Shown one piece after another: positions 46,993 through 57,005 of a stretch of 64,000 nucleotides of DNA. Position numbers and translations under genes: made by a program. The notes under the pieces are model-generated. The model saw nothing but the letters and a program-made list of their open reading frames with translations. It was not told the origin of the DNA and searched no databases. Source of the stretch: Trinickia mobilis (lineage in GTDB: Bacteria; Pseudomonadota; Gammaproteobacteria; Burkholderiales; Burkholderiaceae); NCBI RefSeq assembly GCF_017315705.1, contig NZ_JAFLRF010000026.1, positions 1 through 64,000 on the forward strand. Direction: 5' to 3'. Numbering within the stretch: position 1 is the first letter of the stretch; each line of letters begins with the position of its first letter.

Positions 46993-48822
46993 TTAAAAGG
47001 CAATGCCGAGCGTCAGGTACGGCCGCACGCTCTTGTCACGCAAGCCGTAGGCAAGGTCCACGTTGACCGGGCCGACCGGGCTGCGCCACCGTGCGCCGAA
47101 CCCCAAGCCCGGAAAGAACACCTTTTCGCCCCAGGTATCGGTGGCCGTGCCGATATCGAAGAACGCGGCCGCGCCCCAGTCGTGATTGAACCAGTGCTGG
47201 TATTCGGCCGAGCCGGTCATGAGGTATTTGGTCGGCAGCACCGAGCCGTCGACGTTGTTACCGATGCTCTGGAAGCTGTAGCCGCGCACCGAGTTCGAGC
47301 CGCCCGCGCGAAACAGCAGCGACGCCGGGATGCCGCTCGACGGACCGCTCGTGAACACGCCGCCCAGTTCGGCGCGCAACACGAACAGGTCGCGCTTGCC
47401 GACCGGCAGGTACTGCTGGCCGCGCGCGTACGCGCGTCCGAAGGTCTGGTCGGCCAGGACGTTCTTCACCGCGAAACCGGCCTCGGCGTGGATCAGGTTA
47501 CCCGAGCGCGGGAAGAGCGGGTCGTCGGTATTGCGGCGCGTCCACGACCATTGCGGCACGAGCGCCCGGCTCGTCTGCGGACCGACCGCGTTCTGATCGA
47601 GCCGGTCGTCGTAGAACAGGATCGCGTACGTGTAGTCGATGTTCTGGCTCGTGCGGGCGCGCTGCAGGCCAAGGCGCGCACTGTAGATCGTCGTGCCCGA
47701 CACGTTGGTGCTCGTGTACGACGCGAGCGCGCTGTTGGTCCAGCCGCGCGCGCCGGGCGGCATCGCGAGCGTGATCTGGCCGTACTGCTGGATCTGGTCG
47801 AGCCGCCCCTGGACCGAAAGCGGCCAGGCCGCGCCGAACGTGTTCAGGTAGGTGTACGAGCCTTGCACGTGCGCGCCGGTGTCCGTCGCATAGCCGACGC
47901 CCCCGCGCACGCTGTTGTACGGATACTCGCTGACCTTCACGTGCACGGGCGTATCGAGCGGCTTGCCGACGTCGTCGCCGACATCGATCGCAACGCTCGC
48001 GTAATACGGCGTGTTCTGCAACTGGCGCTGCAATTCGGCGATGCGCTGCGCGTCGTAGATTTCGCCGGTGTGGAGCGGGTTCACGTTGGTGACGATATCG
48101 CCCGGAAAACGCCGCACGCCGCTCACGTCGAGCGGGCCGAGCGTGAACGTGGGACCGCTGTCGAACGTGACGGACAGCGCGGCACCATGCGTGCGCGGAT
48201 CGATCCGCGCTTCCGAGCGCTGGATTTTCGCGCCCAGATAGCGGCGCGACTGCAATTGCTTGAGCGCTGCGTCCTTCGCACTGTCCCAGTCCGACTGCGT
48301 GAACGGGTCGCCTTCGCGCAGCGAGAAGGCAAAGCGCGTCGCGATTTCCTGCTTCGGATCTTCCGTCAGCACCGGCCCCTTGAACGACAGTGCGACCGAC
48401 GCGATCGTCGTGCGCGGCCCCGGATCGACGCTCACCTTCACATCCTTTTTCCCCCTGACCGTGCGCACGTCGGTGCGCACGACCGGCGAAAAATAGCCGG
48501 CCGTCGCGGTGAGATCGCGGACCTGCTGGGGCGTGGCAGTGACGAGGAAGGTGAACTGGTCGTCGCTGATGTCGTCGCGCTTGGCGAAGCGGGAAATGTC
48601 CAGATGATCCTTGAGCAGCTTCTTGACCGAACGCGGCGCGTCGATATCGACGTCGTATTTCGCGCTCGCCGGCATCGTGAAAATGAGCAGCAAGCAGCCG
48701 GCGATCGTCGGTAGCACGCCGCGCCGCACGCGCGCAAGGCGGCGCGAACGCGGCGGGGCGCTGCCCGCGCAATCGGTAGCTGCGCGCGAGCCGCGCGACG
48801 GGTAGGACACATACCCCGGCAA
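46993..48822 (-). CDS. tamA: Autotransporter assembly outer-membrane factor TamA
   Basis: Omp85-family protein of about 609 residues. After a hydrophobic export signal (GVLPTIAGCLLLIFTMPASA) come POTRA domains (to about 270) and a 16-strand barrel (SASLLFRAGGSNSVRGYSFQ carries the conserved lid-lock RGY motif) ending VRPYLTLGIAF with terminal Phe. I choose TTG 48822 as start because CCTCC at 48829-48833 is a GGAGG on the coding strand 6 bases away. A longer frame from TTG 48876 has no ribosome site. Cotranscribed with tamB. Confidence 0.88.
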   Translation of the reverse strand: MPGYVSYPSRGSRAATDCAGSAPPRSRRLARVRRGVLPTIAGCLLLIFTMPASAKYDVDIDAPRSVKKLLKDHLDISRFAKRDDISDDQFTFLVTATPQQVRDLTATAGYFSPVVRTDVRTVRGKKDVKVSVDPGPRTTIASVALSFKGPVLTEDPKQEIATRFAFSLREGDPFTQSDWDSAKDAALKQLQSRRYLGAKIQRSEARIDPRTHGAALSVTFDSGPTFTLGPLDVSGVRRFPGDIVTNVNPLHTGEIYDAQRIAELQRQLQNTPYYASVAIDVGDDVGKPLDTPVHVKVSEYPYNSVRGGVGYATDTGAHVQGSYTYLNTFGAAWPLSVQGRLDQIQQYGQITLAMPPGARGWTNSALASYTSTNVSGTTIYSARLGLQRARTSQNIDYTYAILFYDDRLDQNAVGPQTSRALVPQWSWTRRNTDDPLFPRSGNLIHAEAGFAVKNVLADQTFGRAYARGQQYLPVGKRDLFVLRAELGGVFTSGPSSGIPASLLFRAGGSNSVRGYSFQSIGNNVDGSVLPTKYLMTGSAEYQHWFNHDWGAAAFFDIGTATDTWGEKVFFPGLGFGARWRSPVGPVNVDLAYGLRDKSVRPYLTLGIAF

Positions 48823-49120
48823 ACGGGACCTCCGGCCTTTTTTGTTGATGAGTTGAACTGCCACGGGCCGTCCCAAACGAGCCGTCCCAAAACCGCATAT
48901 TTGAACATACGGGAAGAGCCGGCCTGTCTATGCGCAGCGCGCGCCGGGCAAATTCCACGCGTTCGCTCCTCGGGTAAGCCTGCGTGCCCGGCTTGGACGG
49001 CTCTAATTTTGAGACGTTCCGTCCGCACGCCTAGGCCCGCGCGCTTGCGGTAAAATTGCGGCTGATCAAACGGCGGCAGCCCCCCAAGGCTTGTCACCCC
49101 ATTTTCGAGAACGTCGAGCC

Positions 49121-49306
49121 ATGTATCAATCTGACATCACGCAATTCCTGAACCAGCTCAAGCAACAAAAGCCGAAGCTGGAAGAAGAGCAGCGCCGCGG
49201 CCGCTCGCTCCTGTGGGACAAGCAACCGGTCGATCTCGAAGAGCGCGCCGAGCAACAAGAATCGCGCGTGCAGCAGACACCCTACGTCTACTACCAGAAT
49301 TTCTGA
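49121..49306 (+). CDS. DUF3460 family protein
   Basis: Small, charged, helical protein of 61 residues (MYQSDITQFLNQLKQQKP...), ending in YVYYQNF. It matches the DUF3460 family of betaproteobacteria, whose function is unknown. scpA starts 2 bases after its stop, so they share a transcript. The ATG at 49121 is preferred over an upstream in-frame codon. Confidence 0.85.
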   Translation: MYQSDITQFLNQLKQQKPKLEEEQRRGRSLLWDKQPVDLEERAEQQESRVQQTPYVYYQNF

Positions 49307-49308
49307 GC

Positions 49309-50178
49309 GTGACCCCTTCCGACGACGCCCGTCGGGCGAAAGAACCGAGCGCCGCGCTCGCCGCGCCCGTCACGGACACGACGCCCGACACCGTCGACGG
49401 GATCGCGTTCGCGCGCCTGTACGGCGAGCCGCTCTTCAAGCTGCCGCAGGACCTCTACATTCCGCCGGATGCGCTGGAGGTCTTCCTCGAAACGTTCGAG
49501 GGCCCGCTGGACCTGCTGCTCTACCTGATCCGCAAGCAAAACTTCAACGTGCTCGACATCCCGATGGCGGATGTGACCGCGCAGTATCTCGGCTATGTCG
49601 AGCAACTGCGCAAGACGAATCTCGAGCTTGCGTCCGAGTACCTGCTGATGGCGGCCATGCTGATCGAGATCAAGTCGCGCATGCTCTTGCCGGTGAAGAA
49701 AGCGGATACCGGCGACGAAGCGGAAGACCCGCGCGCCGAGCTGGTGCGGCGCCTGCTCGAATACGAGCGCATGAAGCTCGCCGCTCAGCGGCTCGATCAG
49801 CTCCCGCAGCTCGGCCGCGACTTCCTGCGCGCCGAGGTGTATATCGAGCAGAGCATCACGCCGCGCTTTCCCGACGTCGACACCAACGACCTGCGCGCCG
49901 CCTGGGCCGACGTCATCAAGCGAGCGAAGCTCGTCCAGCACCACAAGATCTCGCGCGAGGAGCTGTCGGTGCGCGAACACATGAGCGTGATCCTGCGGCG
50001 CCTGCAGAACGTGCGCTTCGTGGAATTTTCCGAGCTGTTCGACGTCACGCGCGGCGTGCCGGTCGTGATCGTCAACTTCATCGCGATGCTGGAGCTGTCG
50101 CGCGAATCGCTGATCGAAATCACGCAAGCCGAGCCGTTTGCGCCGATCTACGTGCGGCTCGCGTATTTGCCCGCTTAG
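49309..50178 (+). CDS. scpA: Segregation and condensation protein ScpA
   Basis: Kleisin subunit of the SMC-ScpAB condensin, 289 residues. The N-terminal SMC-binding domain contains FEGPLDLLLYLIRKQNFNVLDIPMADVTAQYL, the family hallmark, followed by EYLLMAAMLIEIKSRMLLP. The C-terminal winged-helix end VIVNFIAMLELSRESLIEITQAEPFAPIYV is intact. The start is GTG 49309, 2 bases after the DUF3460 stop; the ribosome site is weak, consistent with coupling. scpB and smc are not in the window. Confidence 0.9.
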   Translation: MTPSDDARRAKEPSAALAAPVTDTTPDTVDGIAFARLYGEPLFKLPQDLYIPPDALEVFLETFEGPLDLLLYLIRKQNFNVLDIPMADVTAQYLGYVEQLRKTNLELASEYLLMAAMLIEIKSRMLLPVKKADTGDEAEDPRAELVRRLLEYERMKLAAQRLDQLPQLGRDFLRAEVYIEQSITPRFPDVDTNDLRAAWADVIKRAKLVQHHKISREELSVREHMSVILRRLQNVRFVEFSELFDVTRGVPVVIVNFIAMLELSRESLIEITQAEPFAPIYVRLAYLPA

Positions 50179-50337
50179 TTGACCGCCCAGGAGACAGTCG
50201 CGTGAATTGCAGGCCTTAAGGCACTTGAAGCGCGAAAATCCACTACAATCCCGCGCTCCGAGCCCTGCATCGGCACGGACGACGAAAACTGCGACCTTGC
50301 CCGCTGGCGTCACCTCTCGACGAACACACAGCCGACT

Positions 50338-51302
<965 letters not shown>

Positions 51303-51366
51303 CGGGCGGCGCCCGCACGCTGCCGCGCCGCGGTCCTAAAGCCAAACGAAGTCCGAAGGAAAGACC

Positions 51367-51753
51367 ATGCAGCGCCACATGTTGAAATCGAAGATTCACC
51401 GGGCCGCGGTCACGCACTGCGAACTGCACTACGAAGGCTCGTGCGCCATCGACGAAGACCTGCTCGAAGCGGCGAACATCGTCGAGAACGAACGGATCGA
51501 CATCTGGAACATCAACAACGGCGAGCGCTTTTCGACCTACGCGATCCGCGGCGAGCGCGGCAGCGGGATGATTTCGCTGAACGGCTCAGCGGCGCGCCGT
51601 GCGCAGCTCGGCGATCTCGTGATCATCGCCGCGTTCGCGCTGGTCGACGAAGCGGAACTCAAGGCGGGCTGGACGCCGGACCTGGTGTTCGTCGACGAAA
51701 ACAACAAGATCAAGGGAAGCCGCGGCCACGTGCCGGTCCAGAACTGGACCTGA
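51367..51753 (+). CDS. panD: Aspartate 1-decarboxylase, pyruvoyl-dependent
   Basis: Proenzyme of 128 residues that makes beta-alanine from aspartate for pantothenate. Self-cleavage occurs at Gly24-Ser25 ([11 protein letters not shown]), intact here, giving the pyruvoyl group on Ser25. [15 protein letters not shown] and [14 protein letters not shown] form the double-psi barrel core. AAGGAAAG lies before ATG 51367; an internal ATG at 51379 is less likely. Confidence 0.94.
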   Translation: MQRHMLKSKIHRAAVTHCELHYEGSCAIDEDLLEAANIVENERIDIWNINNGERFSTYAIRGERGSGMISLNGSAARRAQLGDLVIIAAFALVDEAELKAGWTPDLVFVDENNKIKGSRGHVPVQNWT

Positions 51754-51810
51754 CGCGGCGGAGGTGCGACACGCGGGCGTCACGCGAACTGCGTTACGGC
51801 GCCCGCTTGT

Positions 51811-51840
51811 CACCCGCCGTCACCCGCGGTCACCCGCCCC
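51811..51840 (+). repeat. Three 10-bp tandem units (CACCCGC-based)
   Basis: CACCCGCCGT, CACCCGCGGT and CACCCGCCCC follow each other just before the 3' end of the convergent ParA-like gene. Similar period and composition to the array at 26273, also at a convergent junction. Confidence 0.7.
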
Positions 51841-51849
51841 TCGCCCAAG

Positions 51850-52479
51850 TCATCCCTTCTTGTTCGCCCATTCGATAATGGGCCCCCACTGCTCCAGATC
51901 CTTTTCGACGCGGCTTTGCGCGACGTCCCACAGCGTCAGGCCGTGTGCCGCAAGCTGTACGTAGTTCTGCGTATCGCGCAGGAAACCGAGCACCGGCAGC
52001 TTCAATCCTTCGACGAATCGATGCAGTTGGTCCGCGGAGCGCGTGCGCGCATCGACCCGCATCCCCACCACGCCGATTTCGATCGATCCCTTCCTAACGG
52101 CCTTCTCCTTCGCCAGCCGCTCGAGAAAGTGCTGCGTAGCCAGAATGTCGAACATCGACGGCTGCAGCGGCACGATCACCCTGTCCGCCAGTTCCAGCGC
52201 GACGTCGAACCGATTGCCGTGCAGGCCCGCAGGTGTGTCGATCACCGCGTGCTCGAGCCCGCGAGGCGGCTTCACGGGCGCATTCAAATCGACCTGCCAC
52301 TCTTCGATGGGCGGCATCGCGGCCGGCCGCAGTTCCAGCCACGCATGTGACGACAACTGCCGGTCGAGGTCCGCGAGCGCCACCCACTCGCCACTCGCCG
52401 CGAAAAAACCCGCCAGATTCGTCGATAGCGTGCTCTTGCCCACGCCGCCCTTCGGATTCGCCACCACAATCACCGTCAT
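51850..52479 (-). CDS. ParA-family ATPase
   Basis: Small ParA/MinD-type ATPase of 209 residues. It has the deviant Walker A at residues 8-17 (NPKGGVGKST, signature Lys10), a Walker A' segment VALADLDRQ, and DTPAG as switch II. It lacks a DNA-binding N-terminal domain and has no parB neighbour, so it resembles stand-alone ParA-like proteins used for positioning cargo. GGGAGAG precedes ATG 52479. It is divergent from the thioesterase gene. Confidence 0.85.
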   Translation of the reverse strand: MTVIVVANPKGGVGKSTLSTNLAGFFAASGEWVALADLDRQLSSHAWLELRPAAMPPIEEWQVDLNAPVKPPRGLEHAVIDTPAGLHGNRFDVALELADRVIVPLQPSMFDILATQHFLERLAKEKAVRKGSIEIGVVGMRVDARTRSADQLHRFVEGLKLPVLGFLRDTQNYVQLAAHGLTLWDVAQSRVEKDLEQWGPIIEWANKKG

Positions 52480-52657
52480 GAACTCTCCCGGTAAGAAGGC
52501 CAGCAAGGCGGCCCGTTCCCAGTGACGGAACAGGCCGCGGCCGGCCGGTTTGCCGTGCGTCGCTTTCGACCGCTTGATAATATCGGCAAATTCGTCCTGG
52601 TCGAAGCCTTCCGTACGGCGAAGTTCGGCCGCCGCCCCCTTCGCAAGAGCCCAACTC

Positions 52658-53077
52658 ATGTCCAAATTGCGCCCGGAACTCACCCTCGAGCGCCTGCACG
52701 AACGGCAGCGCGGCACCCTGCCCGACCTGCTCGGCGTGCGCATCACCGACCTCGCAGAGGGCACGCTGACCGGCGAACTCACCGTGCGGAGCGAATTGCT
52801 CGCGCCGAACGGCTTCCTGCACGCGGCCACCGTCATCGGCCTCGCGGATACGTGCTGCGGCTACGCTTGTATCGCCCACCTGCCCGAGAACGCCCGCGGC
52901 TTCACGACGATCGAGCTCAAGAGCAACTTTCTCGGCACGAGCCGCGAAGGCACCATCCGGGCCGTCGCGACAGCTGTCCACCTGGGCCGCAGCACGCACG
53001 TGTGGGACGCCACCGTCTTCGATCCGGCCGGGCGCACGATGGCGCTCTTTCGCTGCACGCAGATGATTCTGACTTGA
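52658..53077 (+). CDS. PaaI-family hotdog-fold thioesterase
   Basis: Hotdog thioesterase of 139 residues. The family core runs LLGVRITDLAEGTLTGELTVR, LAPNGFLHAATVIGLADTCCG and TIELKSNFLGTS, with the catalytic-loop Asn-Gly-x-x-His element present as NGFLH. A terminal RTMALFRCTQMIL strand follows. Likely acts on acyl-CoA; substrate unknown. A strong bidirectional terminator follows at 53119. Confidence 0.88.
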   Translation: MSKLRPELTLERLHERQRGTLPDLLGVRITDLAEGTLTGELTVRSELLAPNGFLHAATVIGLADTCCGYACIAHLPENARGFTTIELKSNFLGTSREGTIRAVATAVHLGRSTHVWDATVFDPAGRTMALFRCTQMILT

Positions 53078-53118
53078 CGCCGTGCTGCGCCGGCTCGGCG
53101 GGGCGAGGCGCAGATAAC

Positions 53119-53156
53119 AAAAAAGGCGCGCGGAAGCGAAGTCCGCGCGCCTTTTT
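53119..53156. terminator. Strong bidirectional terminator
   Basis: AAAAGGCGCGCGGA pairs with TCCGCGCGCCTTTT around AGCGAAG, with A-run on the left and T-run on the right. It serves the convergent thioesterase and DoxX genes. Confidence 0.9.
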
Positions 53157-53233
53157 CTATTCGGCCAGTGGGTGCCGGCCTTGCCTCAGGTTCTGTCGAC
53201 CGGGCCTCGCCGGCAGTCGCCGGTCACGCCACG

Positions 53234-53650
53234 TCAGGCAGCCGCCGCATGCGGGGCCGGCTTCTGCGCCAGCGCCAACACCCCGCCGCCGAGGAGCGAC
53301 TGGACCACGAGCGTCACCGCCCAATACGCCGGGTACTCCCAGCCGCCGTTCGGCGACGCGAAGCCCCAGCCGTTGTGCAGGTGCGCGGACATCGCACCGA
53401 GCATGAACGGCAGCAGCACGAGCGCCACCCAGCGCACCTGGAGGCCGAGCAGCAGCGCAATGCCGCCGAACAGTTCGACGAAGGCCGTCACATAGCCTAG
53501 CCAGCCGGGCAAGCCGAGCGATTGGAAGAATTGCGCCGTGCCCGGCAGCGTGAAGACGAAGATCTTTTGCAGGCTGTGCGCGAGATACAGCACGCCTAGC
53601 GCGATGCGCAGGAGGGTGGCGGCGTAGTCGGCCGTGCGGTTCGAGTTCAT
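53234..53650 (-). CDS. DoxX-family membrane protein
   Basis: Inner-membrane protein of 138 residues with four hydrophobic helices. LLRIALGVLYLAHSLQKIFVF and GYVTAFVELFGGIALLLGL are the DoxX-family patterns. Some homologues take part in thiosulfate:quinone oxidation or redox stress; no specific role can be inferred here. The preceding gap 53651-53811 is gene-free and should hold its promoter. Confidence 0.85.
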   Translation of the reverse strand: MNSNRTADYAATLLRIALGVLYLAHSLQKIFVFTLPGTAQFFQSLGLPGWLGYVTAFVELFGGIALLLGLQVRWVALVLLPFMLGAMSAHLHNGWGFASPNGGWEYPAYWAVTLVVQSLLGGGVLALAQKPAPHAAAA

Positions 53651-53811
53651 GATCGGTTCCCTTGAAGTAAGAAGGATGGCAGCAGCGCCACCAGGTGGAA
53701 CGGACTGTATTCGAATCGCAGGCGGCGATAAATCGCCTGCAAAGCTTTAATTATTTCCTAATGGGAATGAATACCGCCTCACGGGGCGGAAAAAGCCGAG
53801 TGACCCGGATT

Positions 53812-55347
53812 TCAGCGGAACTCGGCGAACAGGCGCCGCAAATCCAGATGCTCGGCGAACGTATCGGCCAGCCGCTCGAGCGAGGCCTCGCGCAGCGCAG
53901 GGTAGTCGAGCGCTTCGGCATCGGCGAGCCCTGCCCAGCCGAGCAGCGCCGCGCAGGCTTGCGGCGTGTCGAACAGGCCGTGGACGTAGGTCGCGAGAAT
54001 CTGTCCGTCGGCGGAAAGCGCGCCGTCCGGACGCTCGTCGCCGTTTCGTTCGCCGTCGGGCGTTGCGAGCCGCAGAGCCGGTGTCGCCAGCGCCGGTCCG
54101 TCCGTTTCGCCCATATGGATCTCGTAGCCGGCCACCGGCGGCGCGCCCGCGAACGACAGGCTTCCCCTCACGTTCACGAGGGTCTTCTTGCGCGCGAGCG
54201 TTGTCGAAAAATCGAGCAGGCCGAAGCCTGGCATCGTCCCCGGAGACCCTTCGACACCATGCGGGTCCGCCACCTCGCGCCCGAGCATCTGCATTCCGCC
54301 GCAAATGCCGATCACACGCCCGCCGTAGCGCAGATGGCGCTTGAGCGCGTCGTCCCAGCCGTGCGAGCGCAGCCACGCGAGATCGCCCTGCACGTTCTTC
54401 GAGCCCGGCAGGATCACGAGATCGGCGGCCGGCAGTGCGCCGCCGCGCACATAGTGGAAATCGACTTGGCGGTGCGCGCGCAGCGCGTCGAAATCCGTGT
54501 GGTTGCTCACGTGCGGCAGCGCCGGCACGACGACGCGCAACGTGCGCGCCGCGCCCCCCGCCAATGACGACGCGTGCAGCTCGCGCGGCAGCATGTCCTC
54601 GGCGTCGAGCGTCAAGCCGTGCAGATACGGCACGACGCCGAACACGGGCTTGCCGGTTTGCGCTTCGAGCCAGTCGAGCCCCGGCTGCAGGAGGCTTACG
54701 TCGCCGCGAAACTTGTTGATGACGAAGCCGCGCACGCGCTTTTGCTCGCTCTCCGACAGGCACGCGAGCGTCCCGATCAGATGCGCGAACACGCCGCCTT
54801 TGTCGATATCGGCGACGAGCACGACCGGACAATCGACGCCCTCGGCAAACCCCATGTTCGCGATATCGCGATCGCGCAGATTGATCTCGGCGGGACTGCC
54901 CGCCCCTTCGACGACGACCGCGTCGAACCCCGCTCGCAAGCGCGCGTATGACTGCAGCACCGCTTCGAACGCGACCGGCTTGTACTCGTGATAGGCGCGC
55001 GCATCGAGGTTCATGCGCGCCTTGCCGTGGATGATGACCTGCGCGCCCTTGTCGCTCGTCGGCTTGAGCAGCACGGGGTTCAGGTCGGTGTGCGCGTCGA
55101 TGCCGGCGGCGACCGCCTGCAGGGCCTGCGCGCGGCCGATCTCGCCGCCGTCGACCGTGACCGCGCTGTTGAGCGCCATGTTCTGCGGCTTGAACGGCGC
55201 GACGCGCAGCCCCGCGCGCCGCACGAGGCGGCACAGGCCGGCCACGAGCGTGCTCTTGCCGGCGTCGGAGGTCGTCCCTTGAATCATCAGCGTGCCGTGC
55301 GGCATCGGCAGAACGTCGTCGGATGGGGCGGGCTGGAAGGCGGGCAT
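53812..55347 (-). CDS. cobQ: Cobyric acid synthase
   Basis: Glutamine-dependent amidase of 511 residues that amidates adenosylcobyrinic a,c-diamide at positions b, d, e and g. The N-terminal dethiobiotin-synthetase-like ATPase has [18 protein letters not shown] near residue 24. The C-terminal class I amidotransferase has the nucleophile Cys in [10 protein letters not shown] and the catalytic His in YVHGLFD. The start is [13 protein letters not shown] at 55347. It is divergent from cobU; the 76-base gap must hold both promoters. Confidence 0.93.
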   Translation of the reverse strand: MPAFQPAPSDDVLPMPHGTLMIQGTTSDAGKSTLVAGLCRLVRRAGLRVAPFKPQNMALNSAVTVDGGEIGRAQALQAVAAGIDAHTDLNPVLLKPTSDKGAQVIIHGKARMNLDARAYHEYKPVAFEAVLQSYARLRAGFDAVVVEGAGSPAEINLRDRDIANMGFAEGVDCPVVLVADIDKGGVFAHLIGTLACLSESEQKRVRGFVINKFRGDVSLLQPGLDWLEAQTGKPVFGVVPYLHGLTLDAEDMLPRELHASSLAGGAARTLRVVVPALPHVSNHTDFDALRAHRQVDFHYVRGGALPAADLVILPGSKNVQGDLAWLRSHGWDDALKRHLRYGGRVIGICGGMQMLGREVADPHGVEGSPGTMPGFGLLDFSTTLARKKTLVNVRGSLSFAGAPPVAGYEIHMGETDGPALATPALRLATPDGERNGDERPDGALSADGQILATYVHGLFDTPQACAALLGWAGLADAEALDYPALREASLERLADTFAEHLDLRRLFAEFR

Positions 55348-55423
55348 CGGGCGGGAGACTTCAAAGAGGGACAGCCGGGTGAATCGAAGCCCGCATTATC
55401 CCATCGCGCCGTACAATCACGCG

Positions 55424-55984
55424 ATGAATTCGCGCGACCTCACCTTCGTTCTCGGCGGCGCCCGCTCGGGCAAGAGCGCCTACGCCGAGCGGCTCGCGGC
55501 CTCGAACGCGCGGCCCGTCACCTATATCGCCACCGCCCGCATCGCCGCCGACGACGACGAATTCGCGCAGCGCGTCGAGCAACATCGCGCGCGGCGTCCT
55601 GAGCATTGGCAGTTGATCGAAGCCGATGCCGATCTCGCGGGCGCATTGCGCGGCGCGGATGGCGACGACCGTTGCATTCTCATCGATTGCCTGACGCTGT
55701 GGCTCGCGGGCCTCATCTGTCCGCCGGACGGCGCGGCGCTTTCCGGCGACGCTTGTGCAGCCCGCCTGAATGCGTTCGAAGCCGCGCTTGCCGAAGCGCG
55801 CGGCAAGGTGATCGTGGTCAGCAATGAGATCGGGCTCGGCGTCGTGCCGCTCGGTGCGCAAACCCGCCACTACGTCGACGAACTCGGGCGCCTCAATCAA
55901 CGCATTGCGGCGCTGTCGACCCAGGTCACGCTGATGGTCGCGGGCCTGCCGATGATCGTCAAACCGTCGAGCGCCCCGAAATGA
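55424..55984 (+). CDS. cobU: Adenosylcobinamide kinase / adenosylcobinamide-phosphate guanylyltransferase
   Basis: Bifunctional salvage enzyme of 186 residues. The P-loop is VLGGARSGKSAYAE (Lys17). The guanylylated-His region is DDDEFAQRVEQHRARRP and the base site is VVSNEIGLGVVP. It activates cobinamide to GDP-cobinamide for nucleotide-loop assembly by CobS. Its TGA overlaps the ATG of a repeat mini-ORF that bridges directly to cbiB. Confidence 0.93.
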   Translation: MNSRDLTFVLGGARSGKSAYAERLAASNARPVTYIATARIAADDDEFAQRVEQHRARRPEHWQLIEADADLAGALRGADGDDRCILIDCLTLWLAGLICPPDGAALSGDACAARLNAFEAALAEARGKVIVVSNEIGLGVVPLGAQTRHYVDELGRLNQRIAALSTQVTLMVAGLPMIVKPSSAPK

Positions 55985-56070
55985 GACAGCCCCCACGCTC
56001 ACTGCGTTCGCTGCCCCCCAAGGGGGCCGTCAGCACGCTTGGGGCGGCCCGGCGCGTACTGACATGCTGA
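55981..56070 (+). repeat. Start-codon repeat bridging cobU and cbiB, 29-codon mini-ORF
   Basis: The mini-ORF starts at ATG 55981, overlapping the cobU stop (ATGA), and reads MRQPPRSLRSLPPKG... to TGA 56068-56070, overlapping the cbiB start. The hairpin is GTCAGCACGC (56029-56038), a 15-base loop and GCGTACTGAC (56054-56063), 9 of 10 paired, abutting ATG 56064. No Shine-Dalgarno sequence precedes cbiB. No R1 insertion. Confidence 0.75.
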
Positions 56071-57005
56071 CGCTTTCGCTGCCGCTCACCGCCACCCTCG
56101 CGACCGCCGCCGTCGCGCTCGACCAGTGGCTCGGCGAACCACGCACGGCGCACCCGCTCGTCGGCTTCGGGCGCGTCGCGCAGCGGCTCGAAGCGCGCCT
56201 CAATACGGGCCGGCGCGGCCGGCCGTTCGGCATCATTGCGTGGTGTGCGGCAGTGGTGCCGCCGGCGGCCGTCGCCGCATGGCTCGTCGCCGTGCTGCCG
56301 TTTGCGCTCGCGTGTCTGGTGCACATCGCGCTGCTCTGGTTCGCGCTCGGCGCGCGCAGCCTGCGCGACCACATCGAGCCGATCGCGCGCGCCCTCATCG
56401 CAAGTGATCTTCCCGAGGCGCGCAAGCTCACCGCGCGGATCGTCTCGCGCGAGACCGAGCACGCGGACGCAGGAGCGCTCTCGCGCGCCGCCGTCGAATC
56501 GGCGCTCGAAAACGGCAACGATGCGATCTTCGGCGCGCTCTTCTGGTTCGCGATCGCGGGCGGCCCCGGCGCGCTCGCATTCCGCCTCGCGAATACGCTC
56601 GACGCAATGTGGGGCTACCGCACGCCGCGCTACCTGCGCTTCGGCTGGGCTGCCGCGCGCTTCGACGACGTGCTGAACTGGGTTCCGGCCCGCCTCACCG
56701 CCATGAGCTACGCGCTGCTCGGCGATACGTTCGCCGCGTGGCGCTGCTGGCGCAACCAGGCCCGCCTGTGGGACAGCCCGAACGCGGGGCCGGTGATGGC
56801 CGCGGGCGCCGGCAGTCTGAACGTGCTGATCGGCGGGCCGGCGGTCTACCACGGCGCGATCGAGGAACGTCCGACGCTCGGTGAAGGACGGCCCGCGTCG
56901 CCCGCTCATGTCGGCGCTGCGCTGATGCTCGTGCAGCGCGCGGTCTTTCTCTGGCTCGCGGTGCTCATCGTGATGGCGCTGCTTGGCGTATCGATACATG
57001 GCTGA
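56064..57005 (+). CDS. cbiB: Adenosylcobinamide-phosphate synthase CbiB
   Basis: Inner-membrane enzyme of 313 residues (CobD of aerobic naming) that attaches aminopropanol phosphate to adenosylcobyric acid. Several hydrophobic segments are visible, along with LDQWLGEPRTAHPLVGFGRV near the N-terminus, RIVSRETEHADAGALSRAAV, ESALENGNDAIFGALFW and NTLDAMWGYRTPRY. The start abuts the repeat hairpin, without its own ribosome site. The downstream decarboxylase gene overlaps its end by 8 bases. Confidence 0.92.
   Translation: MLTLSLPLTATLATAAVALDQWLGEPRTAHPLVGFGRVAQRLEARLNTGRRGRPFGIIAWCAAVVPPAAVAAWLVAVLPFALACLVHIALLWFALGARSLRDHIEPIARALIASDLPEARKLTARIVSRETEHADAGALSRAAVESALENGNDAIFGALFWFAIAGGPGALAFRLANTLDAMWGYRTPRYLRFGWAAARFDDVLNWVPARLTAMSYALLGDTFAAWRCWRNQARLWDSPNAGPVMAAGAGSLNVLIGGPAVYHGAIEERPTLGEGRPASPAHVGAALMLVQRAVFLWLAVLIVMALLGVSIHG

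Noticed and set aside
52480-52836. N-terminal extension of the ParA-like protein
   Set aside because: The ParA core starts at MTVIVVANPKGG with its own GGGAGAG site. The upstream frame overlaps the divergent thioesterase gene and its promoter.
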